DNA from: Vesta saturnalis
Taxonomy: Eukaryota; Arthropoda; Insecta; Coleoptera; Lampyridae
Direction of reading: 5' to 3'
DNA length: 64,000 bases
Assembly (NCBI GenBank): GCA_036346205.1
Contig: JARFJB010000094.1
Location: 62,001-126,000, forward strand
In this document: one piece after another, positions 20,711 to 32,690 of the stretch
Layout: each line of letters opens with the position of its first letter
How positions within the stretch are numbered: the stretch's first letter is position 1
The notes under the pieces: model-generated
Seen by the model: the letters and a program-made list of their open reading frames with translations, nothing else
What the model was told of the DNA's origin: nothing
The model's database searches: none
Position numbers and translations under genes: made by a program

Positions 20711-23014
20711 TCAAGAGCTATGGTATTGGGGATGTTTTGTACAGGTATGCAATTCAACGATTCAATGAAAAATATCCAGATGTACAGGTTGTCCCATTTT
20801 ATATGTTTTACGGGGTATCTCGCTTATTTTTCAGGTTAGAACCTTGCGGTTTTCGCAGACATATTAAAAAAGTAACAACTGACATTTGTAGATTTTTTTA
20901 CATAGAATCCAGTGGCGATACTCACATTTTCTTTAGAGGTCACAGTTTTTGAGATATTGACATAACCTACTTTTTTTTAAATGGGACACCCTATATATTT
21001 TTTTAAAATCTTTTTCCCCTTGCCAAGAGCTTTTCAAAAATATAGCATAGTCTATATTTATTTTTATAAATAACGTGACAAAATGATTTTTTTCTATAAT
21101 TTACATTGATAAAAAACAAAATAATTAATTAATCACAAATATTGTTCAAATTGCAGGCCATTATGTCTCCTACAAGTTTCACAAAGTTTATAAATTCTTT
21201 TAATAGCATTTTCCAAAATAAATGATTGTCTTCGTAACTCTGCAAAAGCATTTTCCGTTGCAATTTTTAATTGTTGCAATTGTTGTTGTAAACTCGGGGT
21301 CGAGGTTTGTCAAAACATCCATGTTGGCAAAGATTAAATTTTAATTTTTGAAATATTCTTCTGTCGGGTTGTCTTCTTTCGGGATATCTATATGACAAAA
21401 TAGGTATATAATATAAATACAAATTTTAAGGTAAAGATTAACTGACCTGTTTAGATAGAGTTCTAAGGCCTGGTCTGCGTTTTCATTAGATAATATGAAG
21501 CAGGTATTCATATCATATTTCTCAAAGTTTTCAAATTTTTGGTTTCGAGCCATATTAAAAAATAATTAAACAACAAGAACAAGAATGATAACAATAAACA
21601 AAAACTATGAATAACAATAAATATCAGCACTAAATTTGGGAAAATGTAATCAGGAATAATTTGAGAGAAGTAGAAACTTCAAAAATCAAATACCTAAGTA
21701 ATGGCAGAACGTTAATTATTTTGTTTTTTGCGTTACCATGGTACCCACGGCTATCCACTATTATCAATGTAAATTATAGAAAAAAATCATTTTGTGACGT
21801 TATTTATAAAAATAAATATAAACTATGCTAAATCTGAGTATCGGCACTGGATTCTGCGTAAAAAAATCTACAAATATCAGTTTTTACTTTTTTAATATGT
21901 CTGACAATAACAGAGTTACAGGGGATGAGTGAAAATGCAATTTTTCCAAAATCGCCCTGTAGCACACAAACTATGATGGCTATGGCAAATTTGATTAGTG
22001 CATCTTTGGTTTCATTACAAAATAGCACGGTGTCGCGAAAACCGCAAGGTTCTAACCTAAAAAATAAGCGAGATACCCCGTAAAACATACGAAAATGGGA
22101 CAACCTGTACACATTACGGTTAATGGAATAAAAAAATTAATAATGAAATTCGATGAGATGGGATCTGTTAAGGACAAAAATAAAGCGAAAAAGGCATACA
22201 GTGAAGATGACGATGCAGCTACTGCCTTAGCTATGCATTCATTATTCGAAACTCCCAGGTTGAGTGTACAAAGAAGAGCAGTGGAGGTTGATTTTAGCAA
22301 AAGTCACTTAATGAATATATTCCAGGAAAACAGCATTTCTCCCTTTAAACCAAAATTTATTCACACCTTAAGAGCTTGTGATTATGACATTAGGCTTGGT
22401 TTTTGTGTAACCATTGGTGAAAAAATTATGGATGACCGTTTTTTTTTCACTATAACATTTTATTTTTCGATGAATCAACATTTACGACAAATGTTGGGCT
22501 AGTGAAAATCCTGATTTCAGGATTGAATGTAAAAGCCAATTTTTTAAAAAGGTAAATGTGTGGTGTGCTGTTTTACCAGACAGAATAATTGGACCATATT
22601 TTCTGGATGAGTCATTAAATCAAGAAGTATACTTGATTCATTACCAGAATTAGAGAACTTTTCCTTGGAGCAAAGGTGTAAAATGTATTTTCAGCATGAT
22701 GGCTGTTCGTCACATTTGACTTTGTTAATAAGAGGATGACTGGATGAATATATTTTCCAGAACGATGGATAGGACGATATGGACTGATATTCTTTCCACC
22801 CCGTTCACCCAGCTTAACAATTTTGGATTTTTTTCTATGGGGCTACCTAAAAGAGAAAGTGGAGCACACATATATGAATCACAATATTGAATATCTAAAA
22901 CAAGTAATAAATAGTGCCATAAATCAAATCACCACGGACACGCTAAGAAATGTATACAAAGAATTTCGAATTAGAGTGGAGAGATGTTTTGAAGTTGCCG
23001 GAGGCTACGAATAG
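20711..23014 (+). pseudogene. DUF4817-type transposase interrupted by a nested element
   Basis: The frame reads YRYAIQRFNEKYPDV up to 20784 and continues exactly at 22110 as HITVNGIKKLIMKFDEMGSV, so the nested element interrupts an otherwise continuous protein. Then come DFSKSHLMNIFQENSISPFK, catalytic blocks in shifted frames (NVWCAVLPDRIIGPYFLDE, PERWIGRYG, LTILDFFLWGYLKEKV) and a normal tail ending GGYE at 23014. At least two frameshifts downstream of 22440. Confidence 0.8.
20785..22107 (-). mobile_element. Nested non-autonomous mariner-like element, TA target
   Basis: 1,323 bp between TA duplications (20783-20784 and 22108-22109). The ends CAGGTTGTCCCATTTT and inward GTTTTACGGGGTATCTCGC are inverted, and arms continue about 330 bp with one 130-bp indel. 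The centre (about 21165-21553, minus) encodes a DUF4817 start (MARNQKFENFEKYDMNT) and a transposase-like tail (RRHNGLQFEQYL) but no catalytic domain, so it must have depended on another element for movement. Confidence 0.82.
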
Positions 23015-23529
23015 TTGTACTTTTTACTATTTAATGTACGTTTTCTTTTTTTATTATTTTTGTTATTAATTACAAATAGAGGTTACTGTTACATGACAAA
23101 TATTGAAATGTCATTGATTAGATAATTACAATAATAAAGAATTTGAATAAGAAGAACAAAAATCCACTACTAAATTGCACAATAATGCCAATCAGTATTG
23201 TTTGTAAACAACTGACAATGTAATTGTTTGAAATGTATGCATAGATTCCTAGATCTAGTCGATGCTAGTTGTTTTAGTAAATTATTTCCAAATTTTGCAG
23301 TTATTATTTTTCGATTCCGAATTTTGATCTATGATACACACAAAAGGTACTATACCTGCAAAGAAAATGGTTTTGCTCTACCAGGGTGACTTTGGATTAA
23401 AAAAAAAATTAAAAGTATGATGAAAATTCATTTCCAATGAAGCAGAGCTGCATCTGAAAAAATTGTTTTAAAATTCCATTTTTGGTTATTTACACCTATA
23501 ATGAACTCAATCCGTGGACACAGGGTGTA

Positions 23530-24354
23530 TTATATGTTATCCTTACAGTGTCCATATTTGATTTTAGTGGCTATGGATAAATACAATTTTACTGTATATT
23601 AAAGAGTACATTACAGCAACAATTTACGGATTGATAAATTTATAAGTACAGTTCTTAAAATGGGGTTAATGTAGAAAAAATACTCACTCGTGGGATACAT
23701 ATTAAAATAATAGTAAGTTTGTTAATTGCTAGGGATACGTATTGTATTACAGTGAAAGCATGGAATTTGTTGATCGCAGTTAACATGTTGATAAGTTTTG
23801 GCAACCACAGTTACATGACTCAAAAAATGTAAAAATAATTCGATACAATACAAAATGGTGCAAAATAAGTCTAATAATCTTTAACATCTTCATAGTATAA
23901 AAATTAAATTGGGCAAGAATTAACCCAAAATGAATGCTAACAAAATATGAATGCTTAAATATTTTTCTACACATGCAAATAAGATTGTACTGAGATTTGC
24001 TAGTTTGGCAACAGTAGTTATCATTACATTAAAACCACTAATATTGAATTGTTTGCCAACCTATCTGTTTTTTTACATATAACTGAAGTAAATCACACCA
24101 CGGGCTAATGTAAGTTTAAAGGTTACATAGAATTTATGACAGTTCGTGTTTTTTTTTACTGGTTTTGTGATAAAATACAATTTTTCAGTTCAAGAATAAA
24201 ATTTTGTTTTAAATTATGAAATTTTCAATTTTTGCTATTTTTTTTCAAATTTGAGCCAATGTAATTACGCCACTGCTTAATTTTTCTTAAAACGGAACGG
24301 TAGAAAATAGTTCATTTATTTATAAACACAGAAAAAAAGTGCTAAAATAGTATA
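23530..24354. other. Intronic AT-rich DNA, nothing recognised
   Basis: No coding, RNA or repeat structure recognised. Confidence 0.4.
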
Positions 24355-24467
24355 TTAAAGTATAAGTGGATAAAAAGGTCTTTAAAACGCGCGATTTTTC
24401 GAGCACTTTTCGAGTGCTCGAAATAGAGTAAGTGTTTTAAAGACCAGTTATCCACGAATACTTTACG
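24355..24467. repeat. 113-bp palindrome with GC-rich tip
   Basis: Outer arms TTAAAGTATAAGTGGATA and TATCCACGAATACTTTA, middle arms GGTCTTTAAAAC and GTTTTAAAGACC, and tip TCGAGCACTTTTCGAGTGCTCGA's two halves all pair, so the whole stretch folds back on itself. Confidence 0.75.
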
Positions 24468-24819
24468 TTACTTTTTTTTATTGGTGCACCTTGAAATCAT
24501 AAATACTAGTATTATTACTACAAAATATGGAAATAAAAACTAATAATGTGAAATATGTAAATAAAAATTAATAGAGTCGCGGCAAACTCTTTTCCAATGT
24601 GGGGATAAACGTCAGCGCTTGACATTGTTGCCAAACGTATGAAATTCGACGTCAACATAATACTTAGGTTATATTGTTTACATTTATTTTGAAAATTAGT
24701 TTTTGATGGAAATACTCGTTCTCAACTAAGTAACAATACTTTTAACAGTTCTTAGAAATGACACAAGGATTTGTTATGAAAAGAACAGTTGTTTTATAAT
24801 AACCTTATGCAAATTTTAT

Positions 24820-26296
24820 CGAAAAGCTCAATAATGTGGAGAAACGTCATCAATTAGTTATGTAATCAGAAGAGCTGACAACATTGTAATTTATTGAGTC
24901 TAACAACAACAATGTATTTCACTAACATAGATATCAGTTTGTAATTATCAGAGGTTATTATGAAGTTGGTATGTTAAGTTTGTCTCTAACAATTGTCATT
25001 ACAACGGAAAAGATTTTGCCACTATATGTATTAACAATGACTAATTGTATATTTTCAATTTAAAATTAAGAGTTAAATAATGTTTAAATAAGTTTTGACA
25101 TTTGTTAGTAGTATTTTATTTGACGTTACGTCTGCTGTCAGACTCAATAATACAAAGTAATTAACATTTACACTTCACGTTTCTTGAGATGTTGCCATGG
25201 TAACTTTTAAAATGTGCATTGAAATTCGATTACAACCTAACTTTAAATAGGTAAAATTAAAGACACTAGTACCAATTGGCATCCATTTTGTTATTAAATA
25301 AACAATTTGTTATTTATATTATGTGAACAAACAACTGATTGTCACCTGATATGAATACAAACAGCCATGATTATTATTATTAATGGATTATTCTTCAAAT
25401 ACCAATTTGACTTGAATTCAAATCATACATTCTGAAATACAATTAACGACTTCTAAAATGAAATGATACTTTCTCAAATACAATTGACTATTCTCAACTA
25501 CCTTGTTGTTTTCTCAAATTCAACTGACTATTCTCATCTACTTTTGATGTTTTCTCAAAACAAGTAACAATTCTCAAATACAATTAACTATTTCTCGAAT
25601 AAAACTGGAAAAGGTGTAGAACAATGCAAGCCATACGAATCGAAAATCTCAAAATGTGGAAAACGTCAAAATTAGAAGTTACGTGTAAACAGAAGAGCTG
25701 ACAACATTGTAATTTATTCGGCAGTTCTAACAACCCAACAACGTGTATTTCACTAACATAGATATATCATTTGTAATTATCAGGGTTATTATGGAAGTTG
25801 GTATGTTAAGTTTGTCTCTCTCTAACAATTTCACCCCCACAACGGAAAAGATTTTGCCGTGACTATATATCTAACAATACTAATTGTACTTTCTATTTTC
25901 ATTTATAAAATTAAGTGTTAAATAATGTTTAAATAAGTTTTGAATTTGTTAGTAGTATTTTATTTGACGTTACGAGGTACTCCTGTCAGATCAATAATCA
26001 AAAAATTGTCATTTACACTTCACGTTTCTTGAGATGTTGCCATGGTAACTTTTAAAAATGCGCATTTTTGAAAGTTCGATTGAAACACGCTAAGGCGTTT
26101 TTTTAAATAGGTAAAATTAAAGACACTAGAAAGTACCGCAATTGGCATCCATTTTGTGGCCAAAATTGGGCGCCAACTTCAAACAGAAGTAAACAAGGAT
26201 TGTTCAACTTCTATGAAATTTTATTGTGAAAACGAACTGATTGTCACCTGATTGAAACAAACACCATGTATTGGTTTAAATTATTTATTAAATGGC
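24820..26296. repeat. Direct duplication of a 0.6-kb non-coding segment
   Basis: Segment 24820-25388 recurs at 25641-26296 (offset about 821 bp) with many small indels but long exact runs, for example GAGATGTTGCCATGGTAAC in both. The copy on the right has extra short insertions. No coding content. Confidence 0.75.
25460..25615. repeat. Degenerate minisatellite, unit about 41 bp
   Basis: TTTTCTCAAATACAATTGAC-like units with TATTCTCA cores repeat four times between the two copies of the larger duplication. Confidence 0.55.
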
Positions 26297-26299
26297 ATT

Positions 26300-27190
26300 T
26301 TTCATTGCAAGTGTCCCGACTACTTTTGGAGGACCCTTTGATTGTATTTTTTGCATTCTCTCCTCTAACAGTGAAAAATCGCCTACATTTAACGAATATT
26401 TTTGTACAGCTATAAATAATATTATGACATTGTGGAATGTTATTTAACAAAGCATAGTTACCTTGACATAATTTATCTAAGAACACATGTCTGTCTATAG
26501 CATTGTCTAAAATATTTTTCTCATTAATGCTTCAATTTTCTCTTTCCATCAATTCTTTTCGTTTCAAATGCTTCGTCAGAAAAATGCAACTAACATAATA
26601 GTACTTTTATAGTACTCATTTGTAAAATAAAGTATTGTGAAAACTTACGTCGCATATTCTATAATTATCATTTATATCTTGTTTCCCTATTAGATGCATC
26701 CAGATACTGCGTCGTTCCGCGTCTTTTCATGGCAAAAATAAATAACATTAATATCCAAATTCAATAATTACCTGGAGGGCAGCAAAATAACCTTTGGCGT
26801 CGGTGACAAACACAACAACTTGGCATCTTTACTGTTTTCGAGCACAATTCCCAACTTCCAAAGCTTTCCAGGAGCACACGTTCGCGACTAATAGAACGAC
26901 TAAAACCAAAGTCAGTTCAGTTTGACAGCTTGGTGTTCAGTCGTTTGACACGTTTGAAATGAACGTCATATAATCTGTCAGGCAGCCATGTTGTGACCAG
27001 AAAATGTAGTTTTCTCTCTCTCTCTAGCACATTGGAACATGAATTTGCGGTACTTTATTCTATCTAGTGACTTTAGGTAAAATGGGGCGCCAATAAAAAA
27101 AAATATGATTTTTCATCGTCATCGAAGTTTGAAATTTGGTTTTATTACATCATATGGTTTCTCATTCTGTTTCATTTTCCTACCTTGTGG
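26300..27190. other. Intronic DNA without recognisable genes
   Basis: Only a small TCTCTC run near 27013 and no coding or mobile-element signature. Confidence 0.4.
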
Positions 27191-27191
27191 T

Positions 27192-27637
27192 ATAACTTAT
27201 CCAATGAAATTTTCGATGCACGTTATTAATTTATTTTTGTAATCGTTACTCTTAATACATAAACAAAAAAGTGGTATATAACTAAATATATAAACTTCTT
27301 TGTTTATGTATTTGCCATCAAATATTTCAAAATTTATTTTTTTCTAATTGTATGTAAACGATTACAAACAATTCTATTCACAACACGTGTGCTGTCATAT
27401 TTTTGATGCTCGGCCTGATATTTTATCCCTCGGCTAAGCCTCGGGTAAAAAAGAACGGCCTCGCACCAAGAAATTTGTAAACAGCGCACTAGTTCTAGCT
27501 AGTTCCAACAAATTATTCATGCTACTATTTCGTATGTCCCCATGACTCAAAAGGAGATAGATACAATCTAGAACGTAGGGACTACTTACATAAATTAATG
27601 TCGTGCATCGAAAATTTCGTTGGATAAGCTATACCGA
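27192..27637. repeat. Inverted pair of about 46 bp enclosing 350 bp
   Basis: GGTATAACTTATCCAATGAA at 27192 recurs inverted at 27591-27637 with three or so mismatches. A small GC-rich imperfect hairpin (CCCTCGGC...GCCTCGGG, 27426-27446) lies inside. A 70-bp piece just left of the right arm (27541-27610) recurs in direct orientation at 31758-31828. Confidence 0.6.
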
Positions 27638-27892
27638 ATGTAAATCAAATAGGGCCATCCCTGTAACTTTTGAACGGGTCGTTAGATTTTGTTCAAACAT
27701 TGGTGGGTTATATTAGTGCCAGTTTGGGATCTTTTACATAAAAAACAATATGGCCGACTTCCGGTTTCACCGGGAATGACGCAAAAACTGAAAATTTTAA
27801 TGCAACACCCTGTATATTTTTACATATTTGGATTCTAGGGCTTCAAATAAATACATTTCATCTGTCAAATGTCAACTCAGGCGCCATTTTAA

Positions 27893-30160
27893 CCCTTTCG
27901 CTACCAGTGAATTCATAAGATTCCAGTGGTATTAATATGTCCCGTAAACGCACAGTGTTCGCATATTATGGTAGTGTTGGACCACAACTTTAAGTTCCAC
28001 ACGAAAAATTTTACATTTGGCAACATTGAGTCTGTTTATGCTTTGTATGCATGACAAGTGCACGTGTTAGAGAGCGCGCTGTGTATTTACTTGGTTATAT
28101 TTCGTTATATTGGATATATTTCGTCGGTGAGTATTTTATGTTGTTCTTTTATTATTAGTAAACTTGATAAAGAAGTAAAATCATTTGTACATGCAATTTT
28201 TTGTCGATTTTTTATAGTGCGACTATGTGTCCCAGTGGTTGTTTTCAATCGCTGGATAACTTACATTTTACATTTTTATTAGGTAATATGGCGAGAAAGC
28301 GGTTAGCATCAACAGAACTAGAGCAATTGGCTGAGAATTCGTCAGATATCGAATCCTTGGATGAGTTTGAGGATGAAGGTGAAAGGGATCCTTACTTTTC
28401 AAGTGATCATTCTAAAGACCAAACTTATGCACCACATTTTTGAGTCTAATGCTGACGCTTCTGAATTGAACGACAATATTGAAAGTACATCGGATTCATC
28501 TGAAGAAGAAGAAAGTAATTTTGCGGAAGCAGGTAATAATGTAGTAGAAAGTAAAAATAAAAGCGAGAAAAAAAACAAGATAAAATGTGTTGGTATGAGG
28601 TACCAAAAGACTTTCAACCCAGATTATCTATGCCACCAATCAAACAGTGTACAGTTGATTCGTCCATAAAATCAACCTATACTCCCTTTCAAATTTGTTT
28701 GAAACTTTTTCCTAGAAGCTTGTTTTAGTTTATAGCTGAATGTACAAATGAACGTATAAAAATTTATAATGAAAGAGAGGAAAAATGTACCAATTCACTG
28801 ATGAAGGTGAACTTATGATAGTTGTCGGGTGTTGTTTGATAATGTCTTATAATGGAGTTCCACAAGTTGCTGATTATTGGTCAAATATCCATCAGTTCGA
28901 AATATTTTTATCAGTCAAGCAATTTCCAGAAATCGTTTTACACTTCCGGCGTCAAAATTATATTTTAATCACCCTGTAAAGCCTGAGAATGCAAGTAAAG
29001 TATATTACATTGAGAAGCTATTAGAAGTTCTAAAGGAAACGTTTCAAACATTGAGGTCTGACAGTTCGCGACAAAGCATTGACGCGAGTATGGTCAAATT
29101 CAAGGGACGGTCGTCGCTGTAGCAATATCTTCCAATAAAACCAGTAAAGAGAGGCATTAAATTATGGGCAAGGTGTGATTCACAAACAGGCTACATATAT
29201 GACCTTAAATATTTATTATGGAAAAGAAGTAGGTGCTTTGAAAGAAGAAAGTACACTTGGTGAAAGAGTAGTTTTGAAACTTTGTGAAACTATAAAAGAT
29301 AGGTCGGCTGTTGCTTTATCATTTGATAGATTGTTTACGTTCATCCTTCTTTTAGACACAATCCAATTTCCAGCTGTTGGAACTGTCATGATGAACAGAC
29401 AGGATGTTCTGAAACAATTTGCAAAAGGAAAAAAAATTAACAAAGGAGAGTACACTGTGTTTTTAACTAATGACGCAAAGACACTCGCTGTAAGATGGCG
29501 CGACACCAAGGATGTTGTTTTTGTAAGCAACTGCCACAAAAATAGCAAACCACCGTAAAGAGGATGGGCAAAGATGGTGAATAACGCGACGTTCCATGCC
29601 CAACTTCAATTGCATTCTATAATGCAATTATGGGCGGAGTCGATCTAGCAGATCAGATGGCAGGAGTGTATCAAATTGACCGACGGTCTGATAAATGGTG
29701 GAAAAAGATATTTTATCGCCTTTTGCTTATTGCTGTGGTAAATAGATGGATCATAGAGAATGACATTTGTAGCGGACACCACTTTTAAAATTTCTGTTCG
29801 CAGTAGCTGAAGATGTTATTACAATGGGACGAAGAAATTCCAATATACCTACCAAAAAACGATGCTTAGGAAGACCGAGCACTAACGCAAAGAAAATGAG
29901 GAATGTAGTGGACCACATGCCTGTTGAAGGGGGCACAAGCCGAAGATGCGCAAGAAAAAGAGACACGTACAAAACCAATTTGTGAATCTTGTCAAATTCC
30001 ACTTTGTAAAACCTGTTTTACACCATACCACGAATAAATTAAGTTGAATTTTATACAGGTTTTTGAGATTTTTTGTTCTTGGGTAATAGTGGTTTATGTT
30101 CAATAGAGATTCTTTAGTTCTCAAAACCCAAAACTACCACTGGGTCAGATATATCCCGTG
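27893..30160 (+). mobile_element. piggyBac-like element 2
   Basis: TTAA at 27889-27892 followed by CCCTTTCGCTACCAGTG, a normal piggyBac-type left end. The right end is not exact, but a subterminal box GGTATTAATATGTCCCGT on the left resembles GGGTCAGATATATCCCGT near 30144 on the right. The right boundary is approximate. Confidence 0.65.
28289..30037 (+). pseudogene. piggyBac 2 transposase, broken
   Basis: MARKRLASTELEQLAENSSD acidic leader, frameshift near 28440, then VGCCLIMSYNGVPQVADYWS, the catalytic part with SIDASMVKFKGRSSL (first Asp), IYDLNIYYGKE, AVALSFDRLFTF (second Asp), IMGGVDLADQMAGVYQID (third Asp) and a C-terminal cysteine finger ICESCQIPLCKTCFTPYHE ending at 30037. All three aspartates are visible, but at least four frameshifts or stops break it. 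Confidence 0.85.
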
Positions 30161-30880
30161 GAACATACAGGTCCCAGTAAATGTTTTCAAAAGGCCCGAT
30201 CCAAATGAACCAATATATCCAACTTTATTTTTGCAAAAAAATAACATTAAAACTATCAACACGTAAAAAACATCCCCAATAATATACAATTGAAATTTGT
30301 CAAATACATATCCTTTAAAGAAAAAAAAAACTGTATTGAAGGGGTGAATTTTATTTTTTTAATTTTAGACCATTATGACGTCATCTAAATTATAGATAAT
30401 TGACGTACAACCCCCACAATATTATTTTTCCTAATAATTAGTTTTTGTGAAGTTTGTTAACGATCAAAATTAAAAATTACTGTTTTTTAACTAATACTCA
30501 CTGTTCTCAATAGAAACATACATGGGCCACCCTGTACATTAAATAGCCCTTTCAAGTACTAGTAAAACGATATTCATAATCATTTCCTTAGTTTCTAAAT
30601 AAAGCAGTAATTTTTAATTTTCTAATTTTAATAACACATGCTCCTGAAGCCGACTCTGTCAAAGTAAAATGGCGTTTAAGTTGACACTTGACAGATGAAG
30701 CCGTAGAATCCAAACATGTAAAAACATACAGGTTGTTCCCAAACTGGGTCTAATATAACCCATCAAAACTTAAACAAAATCTAACGACCCGTCCAAAAGT
30801 TACAGGGGTGGTCCCTATTTGATTTTTCCGTTGCTCGCCATAAATTTATTTAGTTAGTACTATCCTAAAAAATACTGGTA

Positions 30881-31760
30881 CAGCAAAATTGTGACTATGT
30901 GCGTTTGACGGCACATAATCAATTGCGTTAGCAGGCTATGGCCATGAAATATCAAAGTGCCAGTTTATAAGTCTTCAGTCTTTAATCTATCAAATTTGCA
31001 AGTTTGAGAAATGCTTAACCCCTAATTGAAAATCGTGAGATGTGTCTACAACTAATTTGAATTTTGAAAGTGTCTACAGTAACAATCTATACCAGTAATT
31101 TTTGAGCGCGATGGTACACTTTTTTTGCTCTGATTGCCAATGGAGTTTGTAAACATTTACGTCTGCCTGAAAGGTTTAATTAATTGAAGAATATCGCTAT
31201 CCTTCAGCCTTTGAGAAACAAATACGAAACAATTACGTTAGCAGGCTATGATCATAAAATATCAAAGTGACAGTTTATGTCTTTAATCTATCAAATTTGC
31301 AAGTTTGACAAATGCTTAACCCCTACTTGAAAATCGTGAGATGTCCGACTTACATACAACAAATGTGTCTACATCAAAATTTGAATTTTGGAAGTGTCTA
31401 CAGTAACAAGCTGTACCAGTATTTTTTGAGCGCGATGGTATACACATTTTTTTCTCTGATGGCTAATGCAGTTTGTAAACATTTACAAGACGACGTCTGT
31501 GTAAAAGGTTTCAAAACCGAGTGAAGGATATTGCTAGGTTTCAGTGTTTGAGACACAAATTCGAACATGCCTTCAGTATGTTTTTTTTATTAGGTACTAT
31601 CGCGCTCAAAAGATAGTGGTACAGCAAAATGATTAACCCCACTTGAAAATCGTAAGATGTCCGATTTACACACAAAAAATGTGTACATCAAAATTTGAAT
31701 TTTGGAAGTGTCTACAGTAACAAGCGGTACCAAGTATTTTTTGAGCGCGATGGTACGTAA
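30881..31760. repeat. Tandem repeat, unit about 310-320 bp, about 2.5 copies
   Basis: Landmarks recur: GTTAGCAGGCTATG at 30924 and 31233; GAGCGCGATGGTA near 31105, 31427 and 31743; TTTGAATTTTGRAAGTGTC three times. The last copy is truncated at its start. Non-coding. Confidence 0.75.
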
Positions 31761-31829
31761 ACATGATTCAAAAAGAGGGAAATACAATGTAGAACGTTGG
31801 CACTACTTACATAAATTCATGACGTGCAA

Positions 31830-32690
31830 GGGAATTTATATGAAACTCCCTAATATTTGACAGAAATAAGGTTATTTTGTTTTTTTGTAATTTCTTACAC
31901 TGAAGTAAATAAACAAATAAAGGTTGTTAGTGTAACTATAAAACAAAAATTGTGAATCAGATACTTTTTTTTTGTTGGTTTTAATTTTTAGCTTGTTTTT
32001 AATTGTTTTTATTTGCCCCCTAGATTTGGGGTGTTTTATTATTGCACCAAAAGTATGCTGGTATTACACGGTTCTTACTAACCTCAAATATGATTATATG
32101 TCAAAATTAATTTAACAGTTGTCACATTTAATTGAAATGAATAGTAACCACGGATCACTGTATAATAATAAAAGGAGCCTATTAAATTTTGAGTGAAGAA
32201 GTAGGGTTCCGCCATATTATAATTTACCCATAAATTTATGCTGGGGTGTCTTTCAATTGAAATAGATTTTCATTAAATTTCACAAAATAATTTGATACAA
32301 CTAAAACGATGCTATGGAAACGGATACTTAAAAAAATCCTCATTTTAATACTTAAAAAGGCAATTATCAGTCATGTAAATAAATTAATCAAATTTGACGT
32401 TATGAAAAATATTATACCACTTTGTAAATAACTGAAATCGGATATTAAAAAATGGATTATAGGTGAATATTTAAGAAAGAACAAATATTTTCAATCAATC
32501 CAAACGGATCAAGAAAATCAAATTTGACAATCGATGTTGAACAAGTAATTACTCCACTCTCTGAAATAACTGCCCTTCTAGTTCTTGATAAATTTAAAAA
32601 AAAGCAATCAGAATATTTGATAAATTTAAAGTACATCTAAACTGGATATTGTCAAGTCCTAAATGATCCAAATGTGATCAAGAAAATCAA
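31830..32690. other. Intronic AT-rich DNA, nothing recognised
   Basis: No gene or repeat recognised. It may hold the decayed N-terminal part of the Mutator-like element that follows. Confidence 0.35.

Larger units (their letters stand above)
20298..23527 (+). mobile_element. Mariner-like element with long inverted ends, TA target
   Basis: Flanked by TA (20296-20297 and 23528-23529). The inverted ends (TGTGTCCACRGATTGAGTT...) continue inward as matching arms of roughly 300-450 bp on each side (20298-20740 and 23185-23527). The inside holds a transposase frame interrupted by another element at 20785-22107. Confidence 0.8.
27637..30845. mobile_element. Inverted-repeat element carrying piggyBac 2
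   Basis: Left arm about 27637-27890 and right arm about 30660-30845 are reverse complements (CTGTAACTTTTGAACGGGTC with its complement near 30785, and GTCAACTCAGGCGCCATTTT with its complement near 30670). Between them lies piggyBac 2, so an older foldback or mariner-like element seems to have received a piggyBac insertion. Confidence 0.65.
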
